This document shows, in pieces, positions 45,707 to 53,769 of a DNA stretch of 59,969 nt. Under the pieces are notes generated by a model. It ran no database searches. It worked only from the letters and a program-made list of their open reading frames with translations, and was not told the DNA's origin. How positions within the stretch are numbered: the first letter of the stretch is position 1; each line of letters starts with the position of its first letter. Position numbers and translations under genes: made by a program. Origin of the DNA: Lachnospiraceae bacterium (GTDB taxonomy: Bacteria; Bacillota; Clostridia; Lachnospirales; Lachnospiraceae); contig JAFSTN010000048.1 of the NCBI GenBank assembly GCA_017450485.1, positions 1 to 59,969 on the forward strand, in the 5' to 3' direction.

Positions 45707-45727
45707 TTGTATACAATTTTGATTATA
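45707..45727 (-). promoter_or_regulatory. ispE-gntR promoter (-10) with overlapping GntR-type operator
   Basis: On the minus strand TATAAT occupies 45727-45722, and a perfect palindrome TTGTATACAA (45716-45707) lies over the expected start of transcription. The NGTnnACN core matches GntR-family operators. A second related half, TTGTACA, lies nearby at 45690-45696. Binding there would block transcription, so autoregulation by the downstream GntR gene is likely. Confidence 0.6.
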
Positions 45728-45756
45728 TCATATTTTACGGCATATTCTATATCATC

Positions 45757-45785
45757 TTCCATACGTTCAGCTCGTGTGGTATGAT
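45757..45785 (+). promoter_or_regulatory. Promoter of the DUF1934 gene
   Basis: Weak -35 TTCCAT (45757-45762), 17-base spacer, extended -10 TGG-TATGAT (TATGAT at 45780-45785). The predicted leader is short (~25 bases) and carries GAGGGG before the ATG at 45817. Confidence 0.55.
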
Positions 45786-45816
45786 TTATTGAACAAATCA
45801 CTGACAGAGGGGACAT

Positions 45817-46266
45817 ATGACACGCGAAGTGCTTCTGGCGATGAAAGGCATGCAGTTTGCACTTAATGAGGCCACCGGAGAGGGCGAGCCCATTGAGATC
45901 ATAACCAGCGCCAGCTATTTTGAGAAAAATAATAAACGTTATCTAATGTACGACGAGATGCTTGAGGGGGTCGATGAGCCGATATCGAATCTGGTGAAGT
46001 TCGGTCCCGACAGCATAGAAGTGACCAAAAAGGGTATGATCAACGTGCATATGGTGTTTGAAGAGGGGAAGCAGAACCTGACGAACTACCGTACACCGTA
46101 TGGGGAACTGATGATCGGGATCAACACCACGAAGGTCGAGATCACAGAGCAGGATGACTGCATACACCTAGAAGCCCGCTACGGACTCGATATCAACTAT
46201 GAGTATCTGACGGACTGCATGATCAGCATGGACATCTCTCCGAAGGATCATCTGGATCTGTCATAG
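45817..46266 (+). CDS. DUF1934 (YwiB-like) small beta-barrel protein
   Basis: 149 residues of mostly beta-strand, with the family pattern YLMYDEMLEGVDEPISNLVKF, FEEGKQNLTNYRTPYGELMIGI and a C-terminal LDINYEYLTDCMISMDI. The fold is lipocalin-like and the function unknown. Divergent from ispE with its own promoter and ribosome binding site (GAGGGGAC). It ends before a bidirectional terminator. Confidence 0.88.
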   Translation: MTREVLLAMKGMQFALNEATGEGEPIEIITSASYFEKNNKRYLMYDEMLEGVDEPISNLVKFGPDSIEVTKKGMINVHMVFEEGKQNLTNYRTPYGELMIGINTTKVEITEQDDCIHLEARYGLDINYEYLTDCMISMDISPKDHLDLS

Positions 46267-46276
46267 AATTAGAGAT

Positions 46277-46322
46277 AAAAAAGGCGCCAAGCCTTATTTG
46301 ATAGGTTTGGCGCCTGCTTTTT
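46277..46322. terminator. Bidirectional terminator embedded in the end of the 46294 gene
   Basis: GGCGCCAAGCC (46283-46293) pairs with GGTTTGGCGCC (46304-46314) over 11 bp including one G-T pair. T-runs follow on both strands (46318-46322 plus; 46282-46276 minus). The right arm and loop also encode the last residues of the minus-strand protein. Confidence 0.85.
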
Positions 46323-46779
46323 CCTGAAGTTTGTCGACCTTCTCCTGGAACTTCGCTCTCCAGGATTTCTTGACCGGCTCATTATTCTGGATATTGCCGT
46401 GCAGGCCTTTGACTGATGTGATGTAGAGACCGCTGATCGTTGCCTTTACTTCTTTCTTGACGGGAATATCGTCGAAGATCTTCTCATCGGAGATGAATGA
46501 CATTATCTGGGGTCCGACTTTCGCCTTGACTATCGGAAGCTTGGATCCGCGCAGGTATTTGGGAGTCTGGTCCAGTACCATCTGCGGAAGTCCCGCATCT
46601 TTTAATTTCATGCGTTTTTTATCTATGATGAGCATGCTCACGGTCTGCTTCATCGCATCGAGCTGAGCCTGCTGTTCGTCCTGCTTCTTCTGAGCTTTTT
46701 TGCCTAGGAAATATAATACTACGATAGCTGCTATCAGAACTACCGTTATTATTATCATTACTATCTGCCATGTCTGCAT
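46294..46779 (-). CDS. Membrane-anchored hypothetical protein
   Basis: 161 residues. One N-terminal helix (about 5-25), a Lys/Gln-rich coiled segment (27-45) and a soluble cytoplasmic-looking domain with LPQMVLDQTPKYLRGSKLPIVKAKVGP, ending in a basic helix. No known family is recognised. A GGAGGATATACC ribosome binding site precedes the ATG. Its last codons form one arm of the terminator. Confidence 0.75.
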   Translation of the reverse strand: MQTWQIVMIIITVVLIAAIVVLYFLGKKAQKKQDEQQAQLDAMKQTVSMLIIDKKRMKLKDAGLPQMVLDQTPKYLRGSKLPIVKAKVGPQIMSFISDEKIFDDIPVKKEVKATISGLYITSVKGLHGNIQNNEPVKKSWRAKFQEKVDKLQEKAGAKPIK

Positions 46780-46849
46780 GGTATATCCTCCGTTGTTTCA
46801 GTGTTTCGGTGTCAGGTACGGGTATTCCCTCCGACGCACCCTAACGATG

Positions 46850-46879
46850 ATTTTATCACGATTACGCATCCCTGTGCAA
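46850..46879 (-). promoter_or_regulatory. Promoter of the 46294-46779 gene
   Basis: On the minus strand TTGCAC (46879-46874), 18-base spacer, TGA-TAAAAT (-10 at 46855-46850). It gives a leader of about 65 bases. Confidence 0.5.
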
Positions 46880-46920
46880 ACGTCATATATATGTATAAGC
46901 AACACACGGACCACAAAATA

Positions 46921-46929
46921 TGGTAAAAT
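46921..46929 (+). promoter_or_regulatory. Extended -10 promoter of the NlpC/P60 gene
   Basis: TGG-TAAAAT (-10 at 46924-46929); no clear -35. It predicts a start near 46936, about 23 bases before the ATG, with only a weak GAAG ribosome binding site. Confidence 0.5.
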
Positions 46930-46958
46930 ATAAGAGTTAGTGAGCTGATTTCGAAGAT

Positions 46959-48347
46959 ATGATCAAAAAGTGCAAAAAAAACAATCTCATATCGGTGTCA
47001 TCACCGCTTTGTGCCGTTACTGTGGCCGGAGTGCTGGCATTGTCTGTACCCGTGGGCACACTTACGGCATATGCGACCACAGTGGATGACATTCAGGGGC
47101 AGATAGATTCCATCAATTCGGAAATATCCGATCTCGAGCAGCAGAAAAAGGATGCCGAGAAAGCAAAGAGCGAAGCTCAGTCCGGACTTTCCGGAGCCAA
47201 CAGCCAGATCAACTCGATATCCGGTGCAATGGGTGACCTGAATGCGGAGATCGAGGGGATCAACCTCGAGCTTGTCAGTCTGCTCACGGATATAGACCTG
47301 ATCGAGTCTGATATCAGGGATAAGGAAGCACAGATAGTACAGACCGAGCAGGAGTACGAGGAAGCTGTCGCTGTCAGGGATGAACAGTATGAGACGATGA
47401 AGATCCGCATCAAATACATGTACGAGCAGGGTGATGCGACCTACATATCCATTTTCCTCGAAGCGACCTCTTCACTGGCCGATGCACTGAATAAGGCTGA
47501 CTATGTAGAGCAGCTGTATGCATACGACAGACAGATGCTCGAGCAGTACAAACAGACAGTACAGTATACACAGGAGGTCTGGGACAGGCTGGAAGAAGAG
47601 AAGTCCGAGCTGGAGACATCCAAGGAGGAGCTCGAAGGCGAGCAGGCCTACCTCGAAGAGGTGGAAGCACAGCTCGAAGAGGAATACGAGAACTACGGCG
47701 TGATGCTGGCTCAGGCCAGGCAGCAGGCGGCGATATATACGGCCAAGATCAACCAGCAGACTAATGAGATACGCAGTCTGGAACGTGCCGAAGCCGAGAA
47801 GAAGCGTGAGGCCGAGGAAAAGAAGCGCGAGAAAGAAGCCGAAGAGGAACGTATCAGAGCAGAGCAGGAGGCTGCAGCCGCAGCTGACGCCGGAGAGGAT
47901 GCCGGTAATGATGATGACGATTCGACGAGTACGTCTTCCTCGTCGTCTTCATCCTCATCTTCTTCCTCCAAGTCATCCGGATCGTCGTATTCGGCATCGG
48001 GCTCGGGCAAAGGCAGCCAGATAGCGAATTATGCTCTTAAATTCGTGGGGAATCCTTATGTATCCGGCGGCACTTCTCTTACCGACGGTGCTGACTGCTC
48101 AGGGTTCGTACAGTCGGTATACAGTGCGTTCGGCATCAGCCTGCCGAGAACATCCTATTCACAGTCCACAGTAGGTACTTCGGTATCTTATGCCGATGCC
48201 CAGCCCGGAGATATCATCTATTACGGCGGACACGTCGGCATATATATAGGCAACGGGCAGATAGTCCATGCCTCGACCCAGCGCACCGGCATCAAAGTAT
48301 CCCCCGCTACATACCGCGGTATCGTCACGATCCGCCGCGTACTGTGA
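46959..48347 (+). CDS. Secreted NlpC/P60 peptidoglycan endopeptidase with coiled coil
   Basis: 462 residues. A signal peptide (basic KKCKKNN, hydrophobic core, cleavage near TAYA-TT, ~residue 40) is followed by a long coiled coil (~45-310) of the CwlO/PcsB type, a serine tract (about 323-345) and a C-terminal NlpC/P60 domain (from ~355). The catalytic triad candidates are Cys in ADCSGF, His in GGHVGIYIG and His in IVHASTQ. It cleaves stem peptides of the wall during growth; in CwlO relatives the coiled coil is controlled by FtsEX-type ABC proteins. No such partner is adjacent. Confidence 0.92.
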   Translation: MIKKCKKNNLISVSSPLCAVTVAGVLALSVPVGTLTAYATTVDDIQGQIDSINSEISDLEQQKKDAEKAKSEAQSGLSGANSQINSISGAMGDLNAEIEGINLELVSLLTDIDLIESDIRDKEAQIVQTEQEYEEAVAVRDEQYETMKIRIKYMYEQGDATYISIFLEATSSLADALNKADYVEQLYAYDRQMLEQYKQTVQYTQEVWDRLEEEKSELETSKEELEGEQAYLEEVEAQLEEEYENYGVMLAQARQQAAIYTAKINQQTNEIRSLERAEAEKKREAEEKKREKEAEEERIRAEQEAAAAADAGEDAGNDDDDSTSTSSSSSSSSSSSSKSSGSSYSASGSGKGSQIANYALKFVGNPYVSGGTSLTDGADCSGFVQSVYSAFGISLPRTSYSQSTVGTSVSYADAQPGDIIYYGGHVGIYIGNGQIVHASTQRTGIKVSPATYRGIVTIRRVL

Positions 48348-48405
48348 CATCATTCACGTGATTTTATGTGCTGTGACATCATTCATATGACACCGCGTGC
48401 TGTGA
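48342..48405. repeat. Imperfect 29-bp tandem repeat in the convergent gap
   Basis: CTGTGACATCATTCA occurs at 48342-48356 and 48371-48385, and its first six bases recur at 48400-48405, a constant 29-base period. The first copy contains the stop codon of the peptidase gene and the last abuts the trkH stop. Confidence 0.65.
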
Positions 48406-49878
48406 TTAGCTGTTTTTTTCGTGTCGGGATGTGGGATGAAGAAGCTCGTACCATACTCTGGGAGTGAGCAGGATGAGCAGCGGGAACAGCTCGAGACGTC
48501 CCGCGAGCATATCGAACATCAGGATATATTTTGAAAACGGATTAAAAAAAGCAAAGTTACATGTGGGTCCGACCATATTAAGGCCGGGCCCTATATTATT
48601 TATAGTGGCGGCCACAGCCGTGAAATTCGTAGTCAGATCGTGTCCCTCCAGGCTCACCATGAGCACTGAAGCGGTGAATATGAAGAGGAAGGTAAGGAAG
48701 TACACGTTCACGCTGCGAAGTACTTCATGTTCGACCGGTTTGCCGTCCATGGTGAGCTTCTTGATGCTCTTGCTGTGGATATAACCGCTGATCTCCTTGA
48801 AGAAAGTTTTGGCAGCGAGAATGAAGCGGCTCACCTTGATACCGCCGCCGGTCGATCCTGCGCAGGCGCCTATGAACATCAGTATGACCAGTACGGTCCG
48901 GCTGGTCTGGCTCCAGGTGTCAAAATCGGTTGATGCGAATCCCGTGGTGGTGATGATGGATGCAACCTGGAATGATGAGTGTGTAAGCGCCTCAAACGCA
49001 TCACCGTATATATGGATCGTGTCGCACATGATTATTGCGATGGCAACTATGATTATACCGATATATGCACGTACTTCCTCCATCTTGAAGGCTTTTCCGG
49101 CCTGATGGAAAAGTATCAGGTAGTATGCGTTGAAGTTGACCCCGAACAGGATCATGAATACGGTCACGATCCACTGGAGGACAGGGGAGTAGCTGGCGAA
49201 AGAATCGTTGAGCACACCGAAACCTCCCGTACCGGCTGTACCCATCGCGGTACAGACTGCTTCAAAAGGGCTCATGCCGAATATCAGGAGCAGAACGAAC
49301 TCTATGAGAGTCAATACGAAATAAATGATATACAGAATACGCGCCGTAGACTTGATCTTCGGAACCAGCTTGCCGACTGAGGGGCCGGGGCTCTCAGCGC
49401 GCATCAGGTTGATATTGGAGCCCCCACTCATGGGGATGATGGCGAGCAGGAAGACGAGTACTCCCATACCGCCGACCCAGTGAGTGAAGCTTCTCCAGAA
49501 AAGCATACATTTGGACAGAGGCTCTACCGCAGTGAGGATACTGGCTCCCGTAGTGGTAAATCCCGAAACGGTCTCAAAGAGTGCATCCGTAAAAGAGGGG
49601 ATCTCACCGGACAACCAAAAAGGAAGACATCCGACCAGAGAGATGAGTATCCAGCTCATGGCTGTACTCACACAGCCTTCTTTGAGATAAAAAACCTGGG
49701 AATCGGGCTTCCTTACAGTAAAAAGGATACCCAGAACTGTGGAACCGAAAGCCACCGGAAGAAACCATAATCCAGAACGTTCGTTATGAATAAGTGAAAT
49801 GATAAAAGGCAGAAGAAGCAGTATTCCTTCCACCTTCAGTACTCCGCCCATAACATAACGTATCATAGATCTGTTCAT
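48406..49878 (-). CDS. trkH: TrkH/KtrB-family potassium uptake membrane subunit
   Basis: Ion-conducting subunit of Trk-type K+ uptake, 490 residues with four M1-P-M2 repeats. Selectivity-filter loops are visible as TVSGFTTTGAS, GTAGTGGFG, ITTTGFAS and NNIGPGL, with the TTG-type glycine in each. It pairs with the regulatory trkA gene 17 bp upstream. Ends at a convergent gap with the NlpC/P60 gene. Confidence 0.93.
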   Translation of the reverse strand: MNRSMIRYVMGGVLKVEGILLLLPFIISLIHNERSGLWFLPVAFGSTVLGILFTVRKPDSQVFYLKEGCVSTAMSWILISLVGCLPFWLSGEIPSFTDALFETVSGFTTTGASILTAVEPLSKCMLFWRSFTHWVGGMGVLVFLLAIIPMSGGSNINLMRAESPGPSVGKLVPKIKSTARILYIIYFVLTLIEFVLLLIFGMSPFEAVCTAMGTAGTGGFGVLNDSFASYSPVLQWIVTVFMILFGVNFNAYYLILFHQAGKAFKMEEVRAYIGIIIVAIAIIMCDTIHIYGDAFEALTHSSFQVASIITTTGFASTDFDTWSQTSRTVLVILMFIGACAGSTGGGIKVSRFILAAKTFFKEISGYIHSKSIKKLTMDGKPVEHEVLRSVNVYFLTFLFIFTASVLMVSLEGHDLTTNFTAVAATINNIGPGLNMVGPTCNFAFFNPFSKYILMFDMLAGRLELFPLLILLTPRVWYELLHPTSRHEKNS

Positions 49879-49895
49879 ACGCTATCTTCGCCTCA

Positions 49896-51287
49896 CTACG
49901 CCAGTATATCGGTGATATCCTTGAAACCGGTATCGGTCGTTATCACTACCACGGAATCACCTTTTCGTATGACATCATGTCCGCGGGGAATGATGATCTG
50001 CCCGTTTCGTATGATACAGGTTACCAGCAGGTTTTTCTTTAGCTTCAGCTCCATAAGAGGCGTGTCCGTAGCGGCATTTGACTCTCCTACCAGGAATTCG
50101 AGAGCTTCCGCCTTATGATCGAACAGGTGGTACAGAGTCTCTATATTACTGAAGCCTTTGGAGTTTCTCATGGCTCTTACATAAGCTATGATCGCTTCGG
50201 CGGTAATCTTGTTGGGATAGATTACGCTGTCTAAATCCAGTCCCGCTATCACATCCGAGAAACCGATCCTCGTGATCTTGGTCACAATCTTGGCTTTGGA
50301 GACCTTCTTGGCGTACAGCGTCAGCATGATGTTCTGCTCATCGATGCCCGTGAGGGGAATGAATGCATCTGTGTTGAAGATACCTTCCTCCTTCAGGATC
50401 TCCTCGTCGGAGCCGTCCGCATGTATGATGATGGCTTTGGGAAGCAGGATAGAGAGTTCTTCGCAACGTGCCTGACTCCGCTCGATGATCTTGACCTCTA
50501 CACCCATATTGGTGAGCTGAAGTGCCAGATAATATGCCGCGCGTCCGCCGCCGACTATCATTGCATTTCTTACAGCATGAGATCTTATGCCTATATAATC
50601 CATGAACTTGCGGACACTACGGCGAGTACCCAGTACGGAAATGATATCGCCCGCCTGCATACGGAAGGTACCGGAAGGGATGATCACCTCACCGTCTCTC
50701 TGGACCGCGCTGATCAGGATGGATTCGGTGTGCTTATTATCGAGATCCATGATCGCTTTGCCGTGTAGTATGCTGGATTCGTCTATTTTGAATTTGATGA
50801 GCTGTGCCTGCCCTCTGGCAAAAGAGTCAACCTCCAGCGCCGAAGGCATGCTCAGGATATTGGCGGCCTCGACTGAGGTTTCGAGCTCGGGATTGATGAT
50901 CAGAGCGAGTCCGAGCTTCTCGCGCAGATAACCGACTTCCTGGCTGTAATCAGGTGTACGTACACGTGCTATGGCAGCACAGTCGCCTACACGCTTTGCT
51001 ACGGTACAGCAGAGCATATTCAGCTCGTCGGAGCCGGTGATGGCGATCAGCAGATCCGCTTCATCTATGCCCGCATCTCTCTGTACGGTGAAGCTGGCAC
51101 CGTTTCCTATGACGCCCATCACGTCGTACAGATTGGTTATCTCCTGGATCCTGGATGCGTCGGTATCGATGACAGAGATGTCATGGCCTTCGCTTATCAG
51201 CTGACCGACCAGAGTGACACCTACCTTGCCGCACCCGACAATGATTATCTTTAAGCCTGTATTTTTCTCGTTATTAAACAATGACAT
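49896..51287 (-). CDS. trkA: Trk system potassium transporter regulatory subunit TrkA
   Basis: 463 residues with two RCK_N nucleotide-binding domains (IIVGCGKVGVTLVGQL, ~15; MIVGGGRAAYYLALQL, ~240), each followed by a TrkA_C domain (ending in GDIISVLG and GDSVVVIT). The double layout is that of TrkA rather than KtrA. It gates TrkH in response to NAD(H)/ATP. It starts 15 bases after an ABC permease gene and has no Shine-Dalgarno; an extended -10 lies six bases upstream. Confidence 0.94.
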   Translation of the reverse strand: MSLFNNEKNTGLKIIIVGCGKVGVTLVGQLISEGHDISVIDTDASRIQEITNLYDVMGVIGNGASFTVQRDAGIDEADLLIAITGSDELNMLCCTVAKRVGDCAAIARVRTPDYSQEVGYLREKLGLALIINPELETSVEAANILSMPSALEVDSFARGQAQLIKFKIDESSILHGKAIMDLDNKHTESILISAVQRDGEVIIPSGTFRMQAGDIISVLGTRRSVRKFMDYIGIRSHAVRNAMIVGGGRAAYYLALQLTNMGVEVKIIERSQARCEELSILLPKAIIIHADGSDEEILKEEGIFNTDAFIPLTGIDEQNIMLTLYAKKVSKAKIVTKITRIGFSDVIAGLDLDSVIYPNKITAEAIIAYVRAMRNSKGFSNIETLYHLFDHKAEALEFLVGESNAATDTPLMELKLKKNLLVTCIIRNGQIIIPRGHDVIRKGDSVVVITTDTGFKDITDILA

Positions 51288-51293
51288 ACGACA

Positions 51294-51302
51294 AGTATAC
51301 CA
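51294..51302 (-). promoter_or_regulatory. Extended -10 promoter of trkA (leaderless)
   Basis: On the minus strand TGG-TATACT (-10 at 51299-51294), then six bases and the ATG at 51287. The arrangement equals that of rffA. It may uncouple Trk expression from the efflux genes upstream. Confidence 0.5.
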
Positions 51303-52517
51303 CTATTCAGCGCGAAGTGCATCGACCGGATTAAGAGTCGCCGCACGACGGGCAGGATAGATGCCGAAGAAGATTCCTACGAAGACGGAGATGGCCACTA
51401 CCATAGCCACATCTGAGGCGTGAACCACTGCCTGGATCTCCGCAAGCTTACCGAGTACGGAACTGAAGACGAAGCCCAGTATCATGCCTATGAATCCCGC
51501 GAAGAGCGATATCATGGAGGATTCTACGAGAAATTGAAATAATATACTGGATGTACGGGCTCCGAGAGATTTGCGGATACCGATCTCACGCGTTCTCTCC
51601 GTGACGGTCACGGTCATGATGTTCATGACACCTATACCGCCGACCAGCAGAGATATGGCAGCGACCAGAGCTATGACCATGGTAACGGAGTCCAGGACAT
51701 TCGCATACATTTCCATCAGAGATGCGTACGACTGGATCGCGACGGCACCCTGTCCTCTTAAGTCCAGTATATTCTCAGCGAGAGTTTTTGCCTTGGCGGC
51801 GGCTTCATCGGCCTGTCCCGGCATCGGATAGATCTGGAAAGATGTAAACTCATCTTTTCCCAGATTATATTTGTCGCTCAGCAGGGAGTAGGGGACATAT
51901 ATGTCGGCGTAAAAGTAGTCGATGGCTCCGCTCTTTACGATCTCACGGAACCGCTCAAGCTCAGCCTCATCGCTCCGGACCACACCGACTACGGTGAGGA
52001 TCCGGGTCGTTTCGTTGATCGTCAGTTCGAATTGGAGTCCCTGGACATCGGTTGAACCGAAAATCAGCAGAGCCGAGGTCTGTGACATCACGCATACGTC
52101 GTTGCCCGAGTCCACGTCGTCCTGGGTGTAATACTTCCCTGAGTAGAAGCCCTTATCAAACTCGCAGGCACTGCTTGTATTTCCGCCGAATATACGGGTG
52201 CCCATCTCTCTCCTGTAGTAGGATATACCATATTGTGTAACATCGGGAGTGACACCTCTGATTATTGGAATGGCATCCGCTATGACCATCAGATCATCGT
52301 TTTTCAGTGTCTTCGGAGTCTTCTTGGTATTTATATTGATAGTGACAGCACCGCCTACCATGTCGTCGAGCGAACCGGTAAGCTCACTTTTCAGGCCGTT
52401 TCCAATGGAGAGTATGGCTATGACCGAAGAAATGCCGATTATGATACCGAGCATCGTCAGAACGGTACGTGCCTTATTCATTGTTATATTTTTCCAGGAG
52501 CTTTTGATGTATTCCAT
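51303..52517 (-). CDS. MacB-like ABC transporter permease (second copy)
   Basis: 404 residues: N-terminal helix (ARTVLTMLGIIIGISSVIAILSIG), a large extracytoplasmic MacB_PCD domain (~45-270), then three C-terminal FtsX helices with LLVGGIGVMNIMTVTVTERTREIGIRKSLGA and a final PARRAATLNPVDALRAE. It would form a heterodimer with the permease encoded just upstream. Confidence 0.92.
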   Translation of the reverse strand: MEYIKSSWKNITMNKARTVLTMLGIIIGISSVIAILSIGNGLKSELTGSLDDMVGGAVTININTKKTPKTLKNDDLMVIADAIPIIRGVTPDVTQYGISYYRREMGTRIFGGNTSSACEFDKGFYSGKYYTQDDVDSGNDVCVMSQTSALLIFGSTDVQGLQFELTINETTRILTVVGVVRSDEAELERFREIVKSGAIDYFYADIYVPYSLLSDKYNLGKDEFTSFQIYPMPGQADEAAAKAKTLAENILDLRGQGAVAIQSYASLMEMYANVLDSVTMVIALVAAISLLVGGIGVMNIMTVTVTERTREIGIRKSLGARTSSILFQFLVESSMISLFAGFIGMILGFVFSSVLGKLAEIQAVVHASDVAMVVAISVFVGIFFGIYPARRAATLNPVDALRAE

Positions 52518-52550
52518 AACTTGTGTTTTTGAATGCTGATCCCCGGGGCA

Positions 52551-53768
52551 TCAGGCTCTTCTGCTCAATGCATCGACGGGTTTGAGTTTTGCTGCCTTTC
52601 TCGCGGGGTATATACCGAAGAATATACCGATCACACTGGAGAAAAGTGTCGATATTATTATTGATGAAGGCATGATGATATAACTGAAATTCGCTATCCG
52701 GCATACCACTGCCGCAATGATGAGTCCCAGCATGATACCGAATATGCCGCCTATCAGGGTTATTATCGAAGATTCGGCCAGGAACTGGAACATGATGGAT
52801 CCGGTCCTGGCTCCTATGGATTTGCGGATGCCGATCTCACGTGTACGCTCTGTCACCGAGACCAGCATGATGTTCATGACACCTATACCGCCTACCAGTA
52901 GTGATATCGCTGCAACCATTGACATGAAAGCGGTGATCAGATTCATTACCTGATCGATCTCCTGCGAATCGTCATTGGAGTTGTAGCTGTATATTGCATC
53001 CTGGCCTCGCAGTCCTTTATGCGCCTCGATGAACTTGATGATCTTATCGTGAGATACGTTTAAGTCTGAACGGTCTGTATATATTTCCAGATCGTATGCC
53101 CTGGATACATCCAGATTGAAGAGAGAGGAGGTTGTGGTGTAGGGGATATACACATTGATGTACTGCTCACCGAGCATTTCCAGCATTTTCATGATCATCT
53201 CGCCGTAGTCTTCCGTTACACCTATTACGGTGAATTCGCCGGTAGTTCCTTCCACATTCAGGTTCACGGTCATTCCGACGGCTTTTTCCGTGCCGAAGAG
53301 CCTCTTGGCGTCTGCAGCCATTATCACGCAGACACGCTGGGCATTGTATACTTCATCTTCGGCAATGAATCTGCCGTATTTGATGCCGTTGGTATTGCCG
53401 AGAGAATAGTATTGGTTAACGCTTATGACGGAGGCGTCATAGGTACCTTTTCTGCCGGATATCATTCCGTCGGAATAGAAATAGTAGGATGCGCCCTTGA
53501 CGGCCGGAAATTCATCCATGATCGCTTCGATGTCTTCGTTGGTAAACCCCTGTTCTGTAATGTCGGAGCGCAGGAATACATCGATCATGCGGCTTCCGGC
53601 TGAATCAAACTGTTTCTGGACATACTCCTTCACGCCTCCGCCTATTGTAATGATGGTGATGACGGAAGCAATACCGATGATGATACCAAGCATCGTGAGC
53701 AGAGTGCGCAGCCTGTTGGAACGGATATTCTTTATTGCACTTTCTATATATTCGCGGAATGTATCCAT
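52551..53768 (-). CDS. MacB-like ABC transporter permease (first copy)
   Basis: 405 residues with the same plan as the next gene (RLRTLLTMLGIIIGIASVITIITIGGG; LLVGGIGVMNIMLVSVTERTREIGIRK; PARKAAKLKPVDAL). The two copies differ mostly in the outer domain. The start lies one base after the adaptor gene's stop, with no separate ribosome binding site, which suggests translational coupling. Confidence 0.92.
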   Translation of the reverse strand: MDTFREYIESAIKNIRSNRLRTLLTMLGIIIGIASVITIITIGGGVKEYVQKQFDSAGSRMIDVFLRSDITEQGFTNEDIEAIMDEFPAVKGASYYFYSDGMISGRKGTYDASVISVNQYYSLGNTNGIKYGRFIAEDEVYNAQRVCVIMAADAKRLFGTEKAVGMTVNLNVEGTTGEFTVIGVTEDYGEMIMKMLEMLGEQYINVYIPYTTTSSLFNLDVSRAYDLEIYTDRSDLNVSHDKIIKFIEAHKGLRGQDAIYSYNSNDDSQEIDQVMNLITAFMSMVAAISLLVGGIGVMNIMLVSVTERTREIGIRKSIGARTGSIMFQFLAESSIITLIGGIFGIMLGLIIAAVVCRIANFSYIIMPSSIIISTLFSSVIGIFFGIYPARKAAKLKPVDALSRRA

Positions 53769-53769
53769 A

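Noticed and set aside
46880-46958. Cyclic di-AMP riboswitch before the NlpC/P60 gene or before trkA
   Set aside because: The leaders are far too short and lack the required motifs.
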